Source: Castor canadensis (lineage: Eukaryota > Chordata > Mammalia > Rodentia > Castoridae). From it: 64,000 bases of DNA. The notes under the pieces were generated by a model. It searched no databases. It saw only the letters and a program-made list of their open reading frames with translations, and had not been told where the DNA came from. The stretch spans positions 78,309,501 to 78,373,500 of the forward strand of contig NC_133386.1 in NCBI RefSeq assembly GCF_047511655.1, read 5' to 3'. The position numbers and the translations under genes are program-made. This document shows, piece by piece, positions 1-10,332 of the stretch (position 1 is the first letter of the stretch; every line of letters begins with the position of its first letter).

Positions 1-247
1 AATCATGGTTCAAGGCCAAGGTGGGCAAAAGCTAGCAAAGCCCCATCTCAAAAACAAGCTCAACACAATACATGCCTGTGGAGTCTCAGCTATGCAGGAG
101 GCAGAGGTAGGAGGATGGCAGTTGGGGGCTGGCTCCAAGCAAAACCCACTAAACTCTATCTGGAAAAGAACTAAAAAGCAAAAAGGGTTGGGGATATGGC
201 AGAATGCCTGCTTAGCAAGTGCAAAGCCCCTGAGCAAAAAAAGTATA
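1..247 (+). repeat. Composite B1/ID SINE, 5'-truncated by window edge
   Basis: B1-like modules (GGTTCAAGGCCAAG, then CAGCTATGCAGGAGGCAGAGG) are followed by an ID-like module ending in TGCTTAGCAAGTGCAAAGCCCC. The tail runs into A-rich sequence. Short open frames here are SINE-derived. Confidence 0.8.
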
Positions 248-372
248 AGGGAGTTCTGCAACCAAAGCATTTGAGAACTGCTGATCTATCTATCCAACAT
301 CAGACATACAGTTTACAGACACTGTTACAAAATCTTACTGAGTAGAAAGGCCATACATGTACACATACACAT

Positions 373-692
373 TGTTTTGGGGAGGACAGTATTGGAATTT
401 AAACTCAGGGTCTCCCACTTTTTACACAGGTGTTCCACCATTTAAGCTACAACCCTAGCTCTTTCTTGCAGAAAAGGGTCTTGTGTTTTTGCCCAAGCCA
501 GCCTGGACCATGATCCTCCTACTTATGCTTCTTCATAGCTGGGATGGCAGGCACATGAGCTACCACACCCAGCTTTTTTGGGTTAAGATTAGGTCTCACT
601 AACTTTTTGCTTGGGCTGGCCCTGAACCATGATCCTCCCCATCTCTGTCTTCCAAGGAGAGGGGATTACAGGCATGAGCCACCATGCCTAGT
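373..692 (-). repeat. Three-module B1-B1-ID SINE
   Basis: In reverse orientation this shows the ID module (ACTCAGGGTCTCC with a divergent B box), then two B1-like modules containing GACCATGATCCTCC and GGGATTACAGGCATGAGCCACC. It is a full-length composite about 320 bp long. Confidence 0.85.
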
Positions 693-811
693 CCTTTCTC
701 TCCATCTTATCTGGGGAGAAAAACTACTCAAAAAAGCAAGAACTGGGAGATGTTGATCAGAGCATACAAAATCTCATCTAGACAGGAGGAATAAATTTAA
801 GAGATATGAAA

Positions 812-1016
812 TAGTTGGGCACCAGCAGCTCACGCCTGTAATCCTAACTATTACTCAGGAGGCAGAGATCAGGAGGATTGTGGTTCAAACCCAGACCCAG
901 GCAAACAGTTCACAAGACCCTACCTCAAAAAACCCTTCACAAAAAAGGGCTGGTGGAGTGACTCAAGGTGTAGGCCCTGAATTCAAACCCCAGCACTGCA
1001 AAAAAAAAAAAAAAGA
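812..1016 (+). repeat. Two-module B1-ID SINE with poly-A
   Basis: B1-like CACGCCTGTAATCC is followed by GGAGGCAGAGATCAGGAGG, then the ID-like GGGCTGGTGGAGTGACTCAAGG and an A tail. AGATATG occurs both just upstream and right after the tail, a likely target-site duplication. Confidence 0.88.
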
Positions 1017-1219
1017 TATGCTGTATGATATAGTAACCATTGTTAACAACAATAAATCCTTAAGAATAGATTTTACGTTTTCTCACTGCTGAAAATAGTA
1101 TGTGAATTAATATATGAATTAGCTCAATTTAACCATTTCACAATGTATACATATTTCAAAACATCATGAATACAATATATAATTTCTGTCAATTAATAAA
1201 TAAGGTAAGAAGTCACTTT

Positions 1220-1402
1220 TCTTGAGTGTGTGTACTAGGGACTGAACCCAGAACCTCACATATCTATGACCGAGATATACTTTCAGTCAAGAAGTTGATT
1301 TTTTTTTGGACTCAGGGTCTCACTATGTAGCCTCAATTGGCAATCCTTCTGCCTCAGCCTCTCAAGTACTGGGATTACAGGTATGTATCACCATATCCAG
1401 CT
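1220..1402 (-). repeat. ID fragment followed by B1 monomer
   Basis: A degraded ID-like piece (GGGACTGAACCCAGAACCTC) is followed by a B1-like monomer in reverse (CTCAAGTACTGGGATTACAGG). They may be two insertions. Confidence 0.7.
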
Positions 1403-1404
1403 AA

Positions 1405-2700
1405 GTAGTCACTTCTTAATTATTGCTGACATTACCACATATTTGTGATATGTAAAAAAATTCTAATGAAGTCTCAATTAAAGGTACCAGAGATTCAGGT
1501 CAACTTTTCCTGAAATAAGTTAAAAAAGTGTAACAGTCTATCTACAACATAACAGCAATCATACTTTTGGAATAAGTAATGATGGTTCTGTTAAATCAAA
1601 ATTAAAATCAATACTTGCTAAAAATCTACTATATGTAAGAACTAAAAAGAGGTAAGATGGGGAACCAAAATGACTATGTTATAATCCTTATTCTAGAAAT
1701 GTGGGGAACACATGTGAGTAAATGTAAAAACCATAAAATAAAAAAGAAACAAAAAGAAATGCAGGGAAAACTACTAGAATTAGAAGAATATTAGAAGTAG
1801 GTATGGGCTTTAAAAAACACATTCAATACAATTATTGTTTCTCTTAAACAAATTATAGCATGTGAAGTTTGAGAGAATATTGGCTGGCAGGAATATAGAG
1901 AAGGTAAAGTAAGAAAATATAAAATACAAGTTGAAAAATGGTTCAGAATCACTGATCTAGCAGGGAGATTACAAATAAATTTTAAAAATCTATTTAAGTA
2001 TACTAAGACTTATTTCCTCAGATGCTGTTGAGAAACCTTTTAACTGAGGGACTACTGATATTGACTAGTTGTATAGAAAGAAAGTTGAGGATCAAAAGTC
2101 AGTAAACTTCTTCAATAAAGAGCCAGACAGTACATAGTTTAGGCTTTTGGACCACATATATTTCTTTATCATAATCTTGTTTTCTTTTACAAGCCTACAT
2201 AAAGTAAGAAGTCATTCTTATCTTGCAAACCATTTGGCAACCCATATGCTAAAGCATTGACAAGTGTAGTCTATACTTAATTTTCCCAGTATGGAGAAGT
2301 AATGAAAACCCAGAGGGCAGAAAAAAGGCCTCTAGGTAAGTGAGAGTCTCAAAATAGAAACTTGAGGTGGTTTGTATCCCAACTTAGTGACAATACAGGC
2401 AATGAAGTATAAAACTTTCGAACTGTTAACTTATTCAAATTAAATAAAGAAAATGTAAATATAGTAATAAGAGCAATAAGTAAAATTAGCCATCATAGAG
2501 TAAATTCACTATAAATAACTATTAAACTTTGAAAATCATGAAAATCCTAAATAAGTCTTTTCTGCTAATCCTTTCTAGCAATAAACTCAATTTTTTAAGG
2601 TACAAGTCCTCTATATTTAATTACTTTTGTTAAGTATCATCACTCTGAATGCTTATGCTCTGGGACTGTAAGCTACTCTTCAACAAAGTTTAGAACTCAG
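1405..2700. other. DOP1A intron, AT-rich, no feature seen
   Basis: This is AT-rich intronic DNA with no exon, RNA gene or clear repeat that I can support. Confidence 0.5.
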
Positions 2701-2702
2701 CT

Positions 2703-2874
2703 GTGCACTGTCTCACACTATAATCCTAGCTACTCAGGAGGCAGAAATCAGGAAGATCGTATTTCAAAGCCAGCCTGGCTAAAATAGTTTTCAAGAGACC
2801 CTATCTCGAAAAAAACCCATAATAAAAAAGGGCTGGTGTAGGCCCTGAGTTAAAACACCAGTACTGCAAAAAAA
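2703..2874 (+). repeat. Two-module B1-ID SINE
   Basis: CTCAGGAGGCAGAAATCAGG is followed by AAAAAAGGGCTGGTGTAGGC and a CAGTACTGC end. There is a small deletion in the ID part. Confidence 0.82.
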
Positions 2875-3419
2875 ATTACAACTTAAAAAATTTAGATCAC
2901 TACTTTTAAAATGAGAGCTCTAAGTTTCAGTAATGAAACACTTCATTCATGATTTGTCAAGTCAGTTGCTCTTATCTGTAAAAAAAAGTACTAGCAAATT
3001 TAACAGTGACTAAATATCTGGCTGTCAAATTATAGTCAACACTGCTTAAGTTCTGGCCTGCATCCTGAAATCACCAAAGCAAGAAAAGGTAACACCAAAC
3101 CGATCAGTTGTTGCCTGGGAAAAAGCTTGGGTTTCAGAGTCCCAGCTTTCACAGCTATTAATGAGGGTCACTTGCTTTTTATAGAACTTTTTTAAAGGTA
3201 TGAAATAATATGCTTCAAGGACCAAATTCTTGGTCCTTGAATTTGTTTTCTTCAAAATTTTTACAAAGTCCACTTTTCTTAAGGGAACTTGGTTTATGTG
3301 TGTATTCAGTGATTTATAAGCAAAATAATCCAACATAATGCCTTTAAAAAATAACCACACCATGAATCTGATTCTCCAAGAATGCCTTACATTTAATAAC
3401 ATCAACATTAATGCTTTAC

Positions 3420-3518
3420 CTGACTCATGTGGAATGGAAAACAGAAGAGTATGAGGTCCAGTGTGCTTCTTTGTACAAGTACACTTGAGTCTTGCACTGA
3501 AGTACTTACTGCTTCTAC
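3420..3518 (-). CDS. DOP1A: DOP1A exon 6, residues 228-260
   Basis: This 99-bp phase-0 exon encodes 33 residues from Val-Glu-Ala-Val-Ser to Phe-His-Met-Ser-Gln. The acceptor is TTATTATTTCAG and the donor is GTAAAGC. It is the last DOP1A exon inside the window. Its small size, being divisible by three, would allow in-frame skipping. The continuing protein (an Ala-Thr-Arg-Pro segment in the family) is not found further left. Confidence 0.96.
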
Positions 3519-3744
3519 CTGAAATAATAAAGCCTTTAACATCAATGGTCTATTACACTGGGAAATATTTGCCATGGAAATGTACCATCTTTTCATTTTC
3601 TATAATAAATAAAAGCATGCTTCTGAGAACTAAAGAACTCTAAAAACAATTTTGTTTACTATATACCCTGTGGAGATTTCTGATGACTTTTCACTGTCAG
3701 TCCTGTCTACACAATTATCTGTATGCAAATGATTTGTTGTAGTT

Positions 3745-4150
3745 TTACCCATAATTGCCCCAAACTAGATGCAATTCAAATGTCCACTAACTGATGAATG
3801 AATAATCAAACTGTGGTACTGTCATACAATAGAGTATAAGTAGCAAAACAAAGAAATAAAAGTGATACTCATAATCATAGATAACTCTGTTATAGTGAAA
3901 GAAAGAGTACTTAAAAGCTATATGCAGTATGATTCAATTTATGTAACACTGCAGAAAAAGCAAAATGATAGGAACAGAAAAGCAACCAGTGTATGCAAAA
4001 GCCTGGAATATAGAGGAAGGGGAAGATTGCAAATAGCAGAGAACATTTGGGGTTATGTAATTTTGCTGAACCTTGATTTGTGGTTATATGATTGTAGGTA
4101 CTTGTTGAAATTCATAAACCTGTGCATGTAACATAGGTTAATTCAGTGGA
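3745..4150 (+). repeat. Old L1 3' end fragment
   Basis: The text is typical of L1 ORF2 end/3' UTR: GTCCACTAACTGATGAATGAATAA, an imperfect TGTGGTACTGTCATACAATAG, and GATTCAATTTATGTAACA. It is an ancient, diverged copy. Confidence 0.75.
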
Positions 4151-4371
4151 TGCAAGTAATACTTTAGTAAACCTAACATAAATTCTGCACAAATTATCAG
4201 TCATGTCATTATTATATGGGAAAAATAAAGATTAATAAAACATTTTGATCATGTACTAATAAAATGTTAAAGAAGGTTTGTTTTTAATTCCTTGATTCTT
4301 TGAGGTGTACAGCACTCTATATTTTCTTTTTCCTTCTTCCTCTCCTTCCTCCCCTTTTCCACTTCCCCTTC

Positions 4372-4456
4372 TTCTTGGTACTGGGACTTGAAATCAGGGC
4401 TTTACCTATGATAAGCAGGCACTCTACTACTTGAGCCACTCCCCACCCCCAGCCTG
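4372..4456 (-). repeat. ID-like SINE
   Basis: The reverse tRNA-derived module GGTACTGGGACTTGAAATCAGG ... CTTGAGCCACT is preceded by a pyrimidine-rich tract. Confidence 0.75.
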
Positions 4457-4799
4457 TCTATTCTTAATTTTGACATTGAAAATAAAAGTATACAAAAGCA
4501 AAAGTATGATTTTTTTCTACTATCTTTCAGTGTCTGCCTTTGTATTACATTCTCTCACAAAATCTGGCTAAATCACTTTGCCTAACATTCTTTTCTCTTA
4601 TAAAGAAAACTATGAGTAAAGAGAAGGGCCACTTCAGAATGTAACAAATGTGGCTATGATAACAGTGGTCTGATTAGTCATCAGCATAGTAATAATAAAT
4701 ATCATCAATTTGCTTGAATAACAGATAATAGAGGTAACATATAAATAACAATCCCCTATTCATGAAAAAAAATCAAGCTGTTAAAGTTAATAATTAATG

Positions 4800-4930
4800 A
4801 TCATTTTATTTTGGTCTTTAGTTTTCTTTGATGAAAAAAATGTAAGCTCCATGAAAATAGGAACTTTGTCTATGGCATGATCCTCAATATTCATCTGGAA
4901 TAGTGCCTGGCTCTAAAGAAATATTTATGG
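4800..4930 (+). repeat. L2 3' fragment
   Basis: The L2 3' signature is present in degraded form: TAAGCTCCATGAAAATAGGAAC ... ATAGTGCCTGGCTCTAAAGAA. It ends about 30 bases from a DOP1A exon donor. Confidence 0.7.
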
Positions 4931-4957
4931 CACGAGCAACCATATTTTTAGACCTAC

Positions 4958-5147
4958 CATTAACTCAATATCACTGCCAATTATATAAAGTTGATCTTCC
5001 ATAGAAAGCTTTCTGTTCAGATGAGCTAGAACATATGTGATTCCAGGTAAACGAACAGCAGGACTGGTGAGAAGACTACCCCACAGGGCACTGTAGAATG
5101 CTGACTGGTCAACTGCAGCAGCAACCTTTTCCAACAATGTGTTTGTT
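4958..5147 (-). CDS. DOP1A: DOP1A exon 5, residues 164-227
   Basis: This 190-bp exon follows the acceptor TTTTGTACCTCAG, completes the split Arg codon, and reads Thr-Asn-Thr-Leu-Leu-Glu-Lys onward to Asp-Ile-Glu-Leu-Met. It ends in phase 0 at ATG followed by the donor GTAGGT. The peptide is nearly identical to mammalian DOP1A; Thr replaces a Met usually found in Thr-Asn-Met-Leu-Leu. An L2 fragment ends about 30 bases downstream of the donor (gene sense), and a MIR lies about 115 bases upstream of the acceptor, so the exon is tightly flanked by ancient repeats without damage. Confidence 0.96.
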
Positions 5148-5261
5148 CTGAGGTACAAAACAAAGTGGCATAAGAAGAAAACATTTAGTGTCACATTGAA
5201 AGAAATAAATCATTATTATCTTCCCATTCTGAAAACAAGCATGATAGACTGGAGGAAGAAT

Positions 5262-5460
5262 GTATTTTATAATCAGAAGACTGGCTCCATTATTCAAGTC
5301 CTGGCTCCACGATTTACTAGCTGTGTACCTTGGGGAAATCACTTAATTTTTCTTCAGTTCAGTCTTCTCATCTGTAAAATGAAGACAACAACAGAAACAC
5401 CACCACAAAACCTACTGAATTGCTAAATTACTGAAAGTAATAAAACACCTTATACACATC
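5262..5460 (+). repeat. MIR
   Basis: The MIR core TTACTAGCTGTGTACCTTGGG is followed by CTCATCTGTAAAATGAAGAC. Confidence 0.85.
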
Positions 5461-5464
5461 TCAG

Positions 5465-6255
5465 TAATTGGTAATCCTATCACAGAATGTATCTTCTGTT
5501 GCGTTTCTACAAAATCTTAGATACCAGCAAATGCTTTTTTCTTTTTGAAATCAAATGTTATATAGTTCACAGTAACTTTAATGAACTATACCTATGACAA
5601 AAATCAAAGACACATTACTGCCTTATTAAGGAGAGCATTAAAGGTTAATAACCTTTTATTTAACTAAAATAAACAATAAAGATCTGCTACATTATACAAT
5701 CCTTACATGAATATAATTTAAAATATAACTGAATTATTAGCTAGATGAAATTTCACATTACATTTCTGTAACTGTAAGCAAATAAACAATAGATAAATTA
5801 AGAAAATGATAAGCTTTGAGGACAAAATTATTTTTTTCCAAGTAACCTATAAGGATCATCCAATAGATTCTTACTGCATTATGGAAACAGCTGAGATACA
5901 GTAGAGTAACTGGTGAATGCATTTGAATAAATTATTTAAGTTTAAATCATTAAGTCTATTCATGAAGCAAATGTGGCATTTTCTATTTTAGCCACCTAAA
6001 ATTTAGATATTAAAGATACTTAATGCTATCATGCATTGTCTATAACTATAAACTCTTAAAAATAAGTCTCCAACATGAAGTTTTTGAAAAGTCAAAATAT
6101 CTAGAGTACCACATTTCTAGGTAGTGAAATACCACTTTTCTTGATCATTGGTTATTTTTTTCTCTCTTAGCAGTTTAAAAATTGTTAGCACATGTACTAA
6201 TTTTTTGTTCTTTCCATTAATCTGTATCTCTTATCATTTGTGATATTATCTTAAA
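5465..6255. other. DOP1A intron, AT-rich, no feature seen
   Basis: No exon, RNA gene or repeat recognised; AT-rich throughout. Confidence 0.5.
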
Positions 6256-6257
6256 TT

Positions 6258-6450
6258 ATGGGTCACAATTTTTAAGTGGTTTATATGTGCAAGGTACTGT
6301 ACTGAGTAATTTTCTTAATACTGTAATAAAATGAAAGATATGCTTCTTTTATATATGAGGAAAATAAATAAAATTCAAAAATGTTAAGAAAGTTGTTCTA
6401 TGCTCAGTGTCTGAACCCACTGTGCCGTCCATTCACCTGTCTGTACTTTT
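6258..6450 (-). repeat. MIR, reverse
   Basis: The reverse MIR pattern GTGCAAGGTACTGTACTGAG and a diverged ATGAGGAAAATAAATAAA stretch are present. It is a diverged copy. Confidence 0.55.
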
Positions 6451-6567
6451 ACCATGCATTTACATTTTCATTGTGATCCACAGATTATAATTTTTAGTTA
6501 TTGAAATCTTAATGTGCTATGTTGAAGCGTCTAGAATAATTCACGTTTTAAATTAAAAAAAAAAAAT

Positions 6568-6750
6568 TACCCACACCTGAAAATCTATATACTCAGGAGG
6601 CAGATACCAGGAAGATTGCAGTTTGAAGCCAGCCTGGGCAAATAGTTCGCAAGGTCCTATCTCAAAAAAAAACGCATCACAAAAATAGGGCTGGTGAAGT
6701 GACTCAGTGTGAAGATCTTGAGTTCAGACTCCAGTATTGTAAATAAATAA
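6568..6750 (+). repeat. Two-module B1-ID SINE
   Basis: ACTCAGGAGGCAGATACCAGG is followed by GGGCTGGTGAAGTGACTCAG and a short AAATAAATAAA tail. Confidence 0.82.
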
Positions 6751-7039
6751 AAATAAAAATTAATTTTATTAGCATACAATAATTGTACAGGAGGATATAC
6801 TGTGTATTTACATATATGCTTGCAGTATATCTTAGATTTACTCCCGCCAAGCATTCTCCCTCATCTCCCTTCCCCCTTCTTAAAACAATTTCAACAGCTT
6901 TCATTCTATTTCCCATATATGAATACAAAATACATAAGCCATTAGAATAATTCACATTTGTGATATTATAACATATTTAAGGATGATTTCTGACAAATCC
7001 ATGATTTGGATTACATAGCTGTACCAAATATCATTTTAC

Positions 7040-7210
7040 CTCTCATAGTACTCTGATCCTTCTTCTAAGCCAGGAAGAATACCAGTTAACAATCCTTGAA
7101 GACCAGGTTTCAGTGTTTTACCCAAAGGTAAATAATATATCTCATACAAACTGAGCAATGTTGGTTTCACAGACATGGCAGCATTTGCAAGAAGAGGAAA
7201 TAATCCAGAA
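7040..7210 (-). CDS. DOP1A: DOP1A exon 4, residues 107-164
   Basis: This 171-bp exon lies between the acceptor TTTTTATACACAG and the donor GTAAAATG. One base completes the Ser codon split from the previous exon; the exon then reads Ser-Gly-Leu-Phe-Pro-Leu-Leu and ends Glu-Tyr-Tyr-Glu plus two bases of an Arg codon. It matches the conserved Dopey N-terminal domain, and length and phases agree with neighbouring exons. The intron upstream (7211-18038) is long because it carries the large L1, an LTR fragment, an L2 and several SINEs. Confidence 0.96.
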
Positions 7211-7699
7211 CTGTGTATAAAAATAAAAATGAAAGAGGGGAGAGAATCAAAACAGTGACAAAATTTTACTTCATATGCAATTGTAAGTGTATATAAATCT
7301 TTAATTTTTGATGAAATAGTAAGTTACGCCAATTGCCTTAAACTGGTATCTATATGTTAATGACTTCTACATTCATTAAAACAAAGTAATTCTCTCAACT
7401 GAGTTTCATAAACCCAGCAGCTACCTACCTATTTCATGTAGTCCTCATATTTCACAATTCCTCTTTTCTCTTCAACCTTGTTCTTTCCCCTGTAATTGCT
7501 ATTTCAAAATATGGCATTACCATGTAACTGGCTAGCTAAAAGCTACAAATCTATAAGTCATTCTTGACCCTTTAAAAAAATCTCCTGCAACCTTCAATCA
7601 ATCACCAAGTTTTCTCTCCAAGTCACTCTTCTAAATATTTTTGAATGTCATAAATTCTGCTCATTTCTACCAGATATTTACCTAGAAAAGACAACCATC

Positions 7700-7800
7700 A
7701 TTATCTTTTTTTTGGGGGGGGGGGTGCTAGGGATTGAACTTAGGGACTCACGCATGCTAGGCAAGCACTCTGCCACTTGAGACATGCCCACAGCCCACCA
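7700..7800 (-). repeat. ID-like SINE with poly-T/G start
   Basis: The reverse ID module GCATGCTAGGCAAGCACTC and CCACTTGAGACATGCC follows a T8G10 tract. Confidence 0.8.
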
Positions 7801-7929
7801 TTACCTTAACAGGTAATGCTTAACAGGTACTGCTTCATAACTGCTCTGAAGTATCTTCTCTCAGCTCATTGGTTTCCTATTTCCAATATGGCTTTTAACA
7901 TCTTTTAAGATTTAGGTACTTGATACCTG

Positions 7930-8370
7930 TATGTAGCCCATATACATTCACCAATTTTTATTCTTACACCTTCTACTCCAGCTATACCAAAGGAATCCCT
8001 GTAAGTTCCCTTCAGAGTCTTCCATGCTCTTTTTAGTTCCCAGGCCTTTGCACATGCTGCTTGTACAGATACAATTTTCTAGCCTCTTTGTATGTCTAGG
8101 TGATTCCTAAACTTTCAGGACTCAGCCTATGTCATTTCCTTGAAGAGAATGTCCCCTAATTTGACTAGGTTAGGCTCCCTATTTGACATTTCTATAGTAC
8201 TCAATACTGTCTTATTAGAATAGTTATCATTTTACTTAAGTTCTTTAATGTCTATTTGCTCCAACAGACTGTGAATAATAGAAACCATGTCTGTCTTTTT
8301 ATTTCTGTATTCAAATCCCTAGCATCATGTGCTGCTCTTAGGAAGTACTTAACAGACTCTTGTTTCTAAT
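7930..8370 (+). repeat. L2 3' end
   Basis: The order of motifs is typical of L2: CCCAGGCCTTTGCACATGC, CAGGACTCAGCCTATGTC, ACTGTGAATAATAGAAACCATG and CCTAGCATCATGTGCTG. Confidence 0.8.
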
Positions 8371-8811
8371 TTACATAGAAAACAGAAATTATCTTCAGTT
8401 TCCCACTATTCTGCCTCTAATTTTAGGTATAGTATGACCTAAAGACATAGTCAGTCTCTCAACTTTTCGAGGCTCTCTTCTTCCATGTGCTCCAGGGCCC
8501 ATGTGTTGTCTTTATCCTGCCTCATCCATTTTCCTTTTTCTTTCCTGTAAGGTCTTTTTTCCTCCACTGACATCTTTGCTTTTCAAAACATATCTTTAGG
8601 CAAAGTATTTGGCCTTTTTCTTTAATTGAGAGCAATGAAAATGAAAGACAGTCTTTTGTTACCATGTTGGGAGTATTAGGCCTTAGAAATCAAAGTTTAC
8701 TTCTTACTTTTTGCCCTCCTTCCATCTGCTCATTTTTTTCCCCCAAAACAAGCCATAGAAACCAAAATTTCCCTTCCCAAATGTAGGTCATAAAAATTTA
8801 TTTTTCCCTGC

Positions 8812-8900
8812 CTTTGTTTTTTGGCAGTACTGGGGTTTGAACTCAGGGCCTCATGCTTGCTAGGCAGGCATTGTACCATTTGAGCCACTCTGCCAGTTTT
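8812..8900 (-). repeat. ID-like SINE
   Basis: GGCAGTACTGGGGTTTGAAC, then CATGCTTGCTAGGCAGGC and TTGAGCCACTC, is a well preserved reverse ID module. Confidence 0.85.
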
Positions 8901-9239
8901 CCCTGCCCTTTTGACTTGGACGTAACCATAAAAAAAAATTCTCTGACCTACTTCATTTGATAATGGGGTCAAAAACCCTCCATTTCAGAAAGGTTTCTGT
9001 CTCATACCTGGGAGGAAGTAATATTACACAGAGGAGCCAAAAAGCATATACAAAGACAGGCCTTGTGGCTTCCCAACTCAGTCTATTAGCATGTAGCATT
9101 AGAGCATACCTTTTTTTTGTCTATTCACATTTCTACACATGGTTGCTCATGCTTCAACCATGCTTATATAATGAAGTGTTCATAAAACCCTCAAAAGACA
9201 AGGAGTTCAGAGAGCTTTTGGACAATTAAACAGGTAGAG

Positions 9240-9720
9240 GCTTATAGGAAATAAATAAGAACTCACATGCCAGGAGGGTGACATACCCCAACATCACAGG
9301 GATGGAAGCTTCTGTGCTCAGGACATTCTAGACCTTATCATATGTATCTCTTCATGTGGGTATGAATTTGAACCCCTTAAAATATCCTTCATGAAAAACC
9401 AGTGAATATATTTCCAAGTTCAGTGAGCTGCTCTAGCAAATTAATCTAGCCTAAAGAGAGAGTTGTGGAGGCCCCAACTAATAGCCAGTTGATCAAAAGT
9501 TCTGGAGGACCAGATTTGCTCCTGGTGTCAGAAGTAGAGGCAATCTTGTGAGACTGAGCCCTCAACCAGCAAGATGTGCTGCTATCTTCAGGTGGATAGG
9601 TTAGAACTGAATTAGATTAGATGATGTCCTGCTGATATCCATTGTAGAACTGCCTTCATGCTTGCTGTAGGGAGAAATCCTCACAAATTTTGGGATTATA
9701 GATCTATGCTGTCAGTGTAC
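9240..9720 (+). repeat. LTR fragment of an old endogenous retrovirus (class uncertain)
   Basis: The text resembles ancient LTRs: AGTGAGCTGCTCTAGCAAATTA, then GCCAGTTGATCAAAAGTTC, GGCAATCTTGTGAGACTGAG and a final tract on hormone-like TTAGAACTGAATTAGATTAG. I cannot name the family with confidence. No coding part is present. Confidence 0.55.
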
Positions 9721-9852
9721 AGTAGGAGAAACAAAGTTTGCATTTGTTTCTCTAACCTAGTACTTAGAAGCCATAACTGACATCATTTGTTTAATGTATT
9801 AAAAAGATTATTCTGACACTGTGTAGATAACAAGGTAGAGGAAGGTAAGAAC

Positions 9853-10135
9853 AGGTCAGGCATAGTGGTGCACACCTCTAAGCCCAGCTACTTGGGAGAC
9901 AGAGATTAAGAGGATCAGTTCAAGGTCAACTTGAGCAAAAAGTTAGTGAGACTGCCATTTCAACAAATGAGCCAGGTGGTAGTGGTACATAGCTATGATC
10001 TTAGCTACTGAGAGGATAAGTAGGAGGACTTTGGCTTTAGCCAGAAAGGGCTGGAGGCATGGCTCCAGGGGTAGAGCACTTGCCTGCCAAGAGTAAGGTT
10101 CAAACTCCAGTATCGGCAAAAAACAAAACAAAAAA
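9853..10135 (+). repeat. Three-module B1-B1-ID SINE
   Basis: Two B1-like modules (GTGGTGCACACCTCTAAGCC; GGTAGTGGTACATAGCTATG) are followed by the ID module GGGCTGGAGGCATGGCTCC ... GAGCACTTGCCTGCC, with an A-rich tail. Confidence 0.88.
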
Positions 10136-10227
10136 TGGTAAGAAAAGGAGGTAGGTGAATGTCAGGAGCCCAGTGACAAAGCCATGGTGAAGGTGCAGAG
10201 AAGGAGCTATATTTGAGACATACATCA

Positions 10228-10332
10228 GAATAATGTCTAATAGTTACTGAGCAGTTACTATAGGCAAGCATATTATTCTGAGTACTTTTTAGGTATTAAC
10301 TATTAATTCTACTAATAACTCTATGAGGTTAG
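10228..10332 (-). repeat. MIR, reverse fragment
   Basis: TACTGAGCAGTTACTATAGG ... TACTAATAACTCTATGAGG is the reversed 3' half of MIR. Confidence 0.6.

Noticed and set aside
3050-3200. Possible MIR next to DOP1A exon 6
   Set aside because: Only a few MIR-like words; too weak to annotate.
3046-3408. 120-codon minus-strand open frame next to DOP1A exon 6
   Set aside because: Does not match the DOP1A sequence that should follow, and begins past a good donor; treated as intronic chance.
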